A stretch of 64,000 bases of DNA from JADGGM01 sp025449955 (lineage in GTDB: Bacteria > Gemmatimonadota > Gemmatimonadetes > Gemmatimonadales > Gemmatimonadaceae), in NCBI GenBank assembly GCA_036554285.1, contig DATBNO010000109.1:1-64000 (forward strand), read 5' to 3'. Of the stretch, positions 63,751 to 64,000 are shown in pieces. Made by a program: the position numbers and the translations under genes. Positions within the stretch are counted from its first letter, which is position 1. The number at the start of each line of letters is the position of its first letter. The notes under the pieces are model-generated. The model had not been told where the DNA came from, ran no database searches, and saw only the letters and a program-made list of their open reading frames with translations.

Positions 63751-64000
63751 ATGACCACGTCAGCGGGCACGTCCGCCGCGACTCACACCGTCCTCGCGGG
63801 TTGTTCGTTCGCGGGACTCGAGTACCTCTATCGCACCGTGCGGCGTCGCGGTCGGTTCCCGCATGGGGCGATGACGGTCATCGATCCGCGTCCCATTCAT
63901 TCGTACATCCCCCTGGCGCACGAAGTGACCGGCGGCGTGCGCGAGGCGGATGACCTGCGCTTCGATGCGGCGGCCTTCTGCCGTGCGATCGGCGCCGAAT
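63751..64000 (+). CDS. NDH-2-like FAD-dependent pyridine-nucleotide oxidoreductase, 3' end outside window
   Basis: ATG 63751, preceded by AAGGGA, opens a frame that runs to the window edge (83 codons). The N-terminus HTVLAGCSFAGLEYLYRTV has the G-x-x-F-A-G-L form of the dinucleotide motif seen in type II NADH dehydrogenases and sulfide:quinone reductases. It continues MTVIDPRPIHSYIPLAHEV, where the acidic residue after the second strand is replaced by VIDPRP. It is divergent from cobA-hemD. Only the first FAD strand-helix-strand is in view. Confidence 0.72.
   Translation, partial: MTTSAGTSAATHTVLAGCSFAGLEYLYRTVRRRGRFPHGAMTVIDPRPIHSYIPLAHEVTGGVREADDLRFDAAAFCRAIGAE

Overview
This 64-kb stretch is GC-rich and packed with genes, and reads as a chromosomal segment of a Gemmatimonadota bacterium (soil Gemmatimonadaceae type). 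That placement is inferred from gene content: three giant duplicated-FtsX permeases (ADOP type) with PadR regulators, many exported proteins of a TonB/carboxypeptidase-regulatory type, DUF2911 and DUF2277 proteins, and outer-membrane biogenesis genes of a diderm (lptF, lptG, mlaE, mlaD). No rRNA, tRNA, CRISPR array, prophage or insertion sequence was recognised. No gene-free stretch exceeds about 260 bases.

Layout. 1-3.3 kb: end of a family 3 glycoside hydrolase, a TonB-plug/TonB-C hybrid protein, and an HD-domain protein with a small membrane protein. 3.3-7.2 kb: an efflux operon (membrane fusion protein, ABC ATPase, ABC permease, CecR-like TetR repressor) behind an AT-rich promoter with overlapping inverted repeats. 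7.2-12.9 kb: peptide and protein housekeeping (Xaa-Pro-type peptidase, acetyltransferase, POT peptide transporter, exported MsrB). 12.9-25.4 kb: three ADOP permeases and three PadR regulators, with DUF2911, amidase and Uma2 genes between them. 26-31.1 kb: type IV pilus/DNA-uptake genes pilC, pilT, pilB and a comEA-like gene. 31.2-36.8 kb: M28 peptidase, lptF-lptG, mlaE-mlaD. 36.9-41 kb: FMN reductase, two amino-acid permeases and the wreck of a TonB-dependent receptor. 41-45.4 kb: ctaA-ctaB heme A synthesis plus an ABC exporter. 45.4-51.1 kb: exported carboxypeptidase-regulatory lipoprotein, a third permease, an M24 peptidase, a V4R-like protein, a zinc-finger anti-sigma factor, a DUF92 protein and a lipocalin-like lipoprotein. 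51.2-56.8 kb: a tight six-gene operon (radical SAM, FAD reductase, flavin reductase, methyltransferase, SRPBCC cyclase-like, ketosynthase) that looks like an unassigned biosynthetic pathway. 56.8-63.5 kb: DHH phosphoesterase, pyrophosphatase, aldo-keto reductase, hemB, hemC, and a cobA-hemD fusion. The window ends inside an NDH-2-like flavoprotein gene.

The most striking feature is not a gene. The 7-mer GCCTAAC (or its complement GTTAGGC) occurs about 97 times by hand count, on both strands, inside genes and at gene ends, usually as GCCTAACG and often extended to GCCTAACG(G/C)AAC. In so GC-rich a sequence I would expect fewer than ten. It forces rare codons (TTA, CTA, AGG) and supplies stop codons. 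It is missing from about 4 kb around pilT-pilB-comEA. Its density resembles that of DNA uptake sequences in Neisseria and Pasteurellaceae. With type IV pilus motors and a ComEA-like protein in the same window, a DNA-uptake word is the leading, untested explanation.

Many neighbouring genes overlap by four bases with the pattern NTGA (start codon GTG, ATG, TTG, perhaps CTG overlapping TGA). This marks the operons and decides several starts given here.
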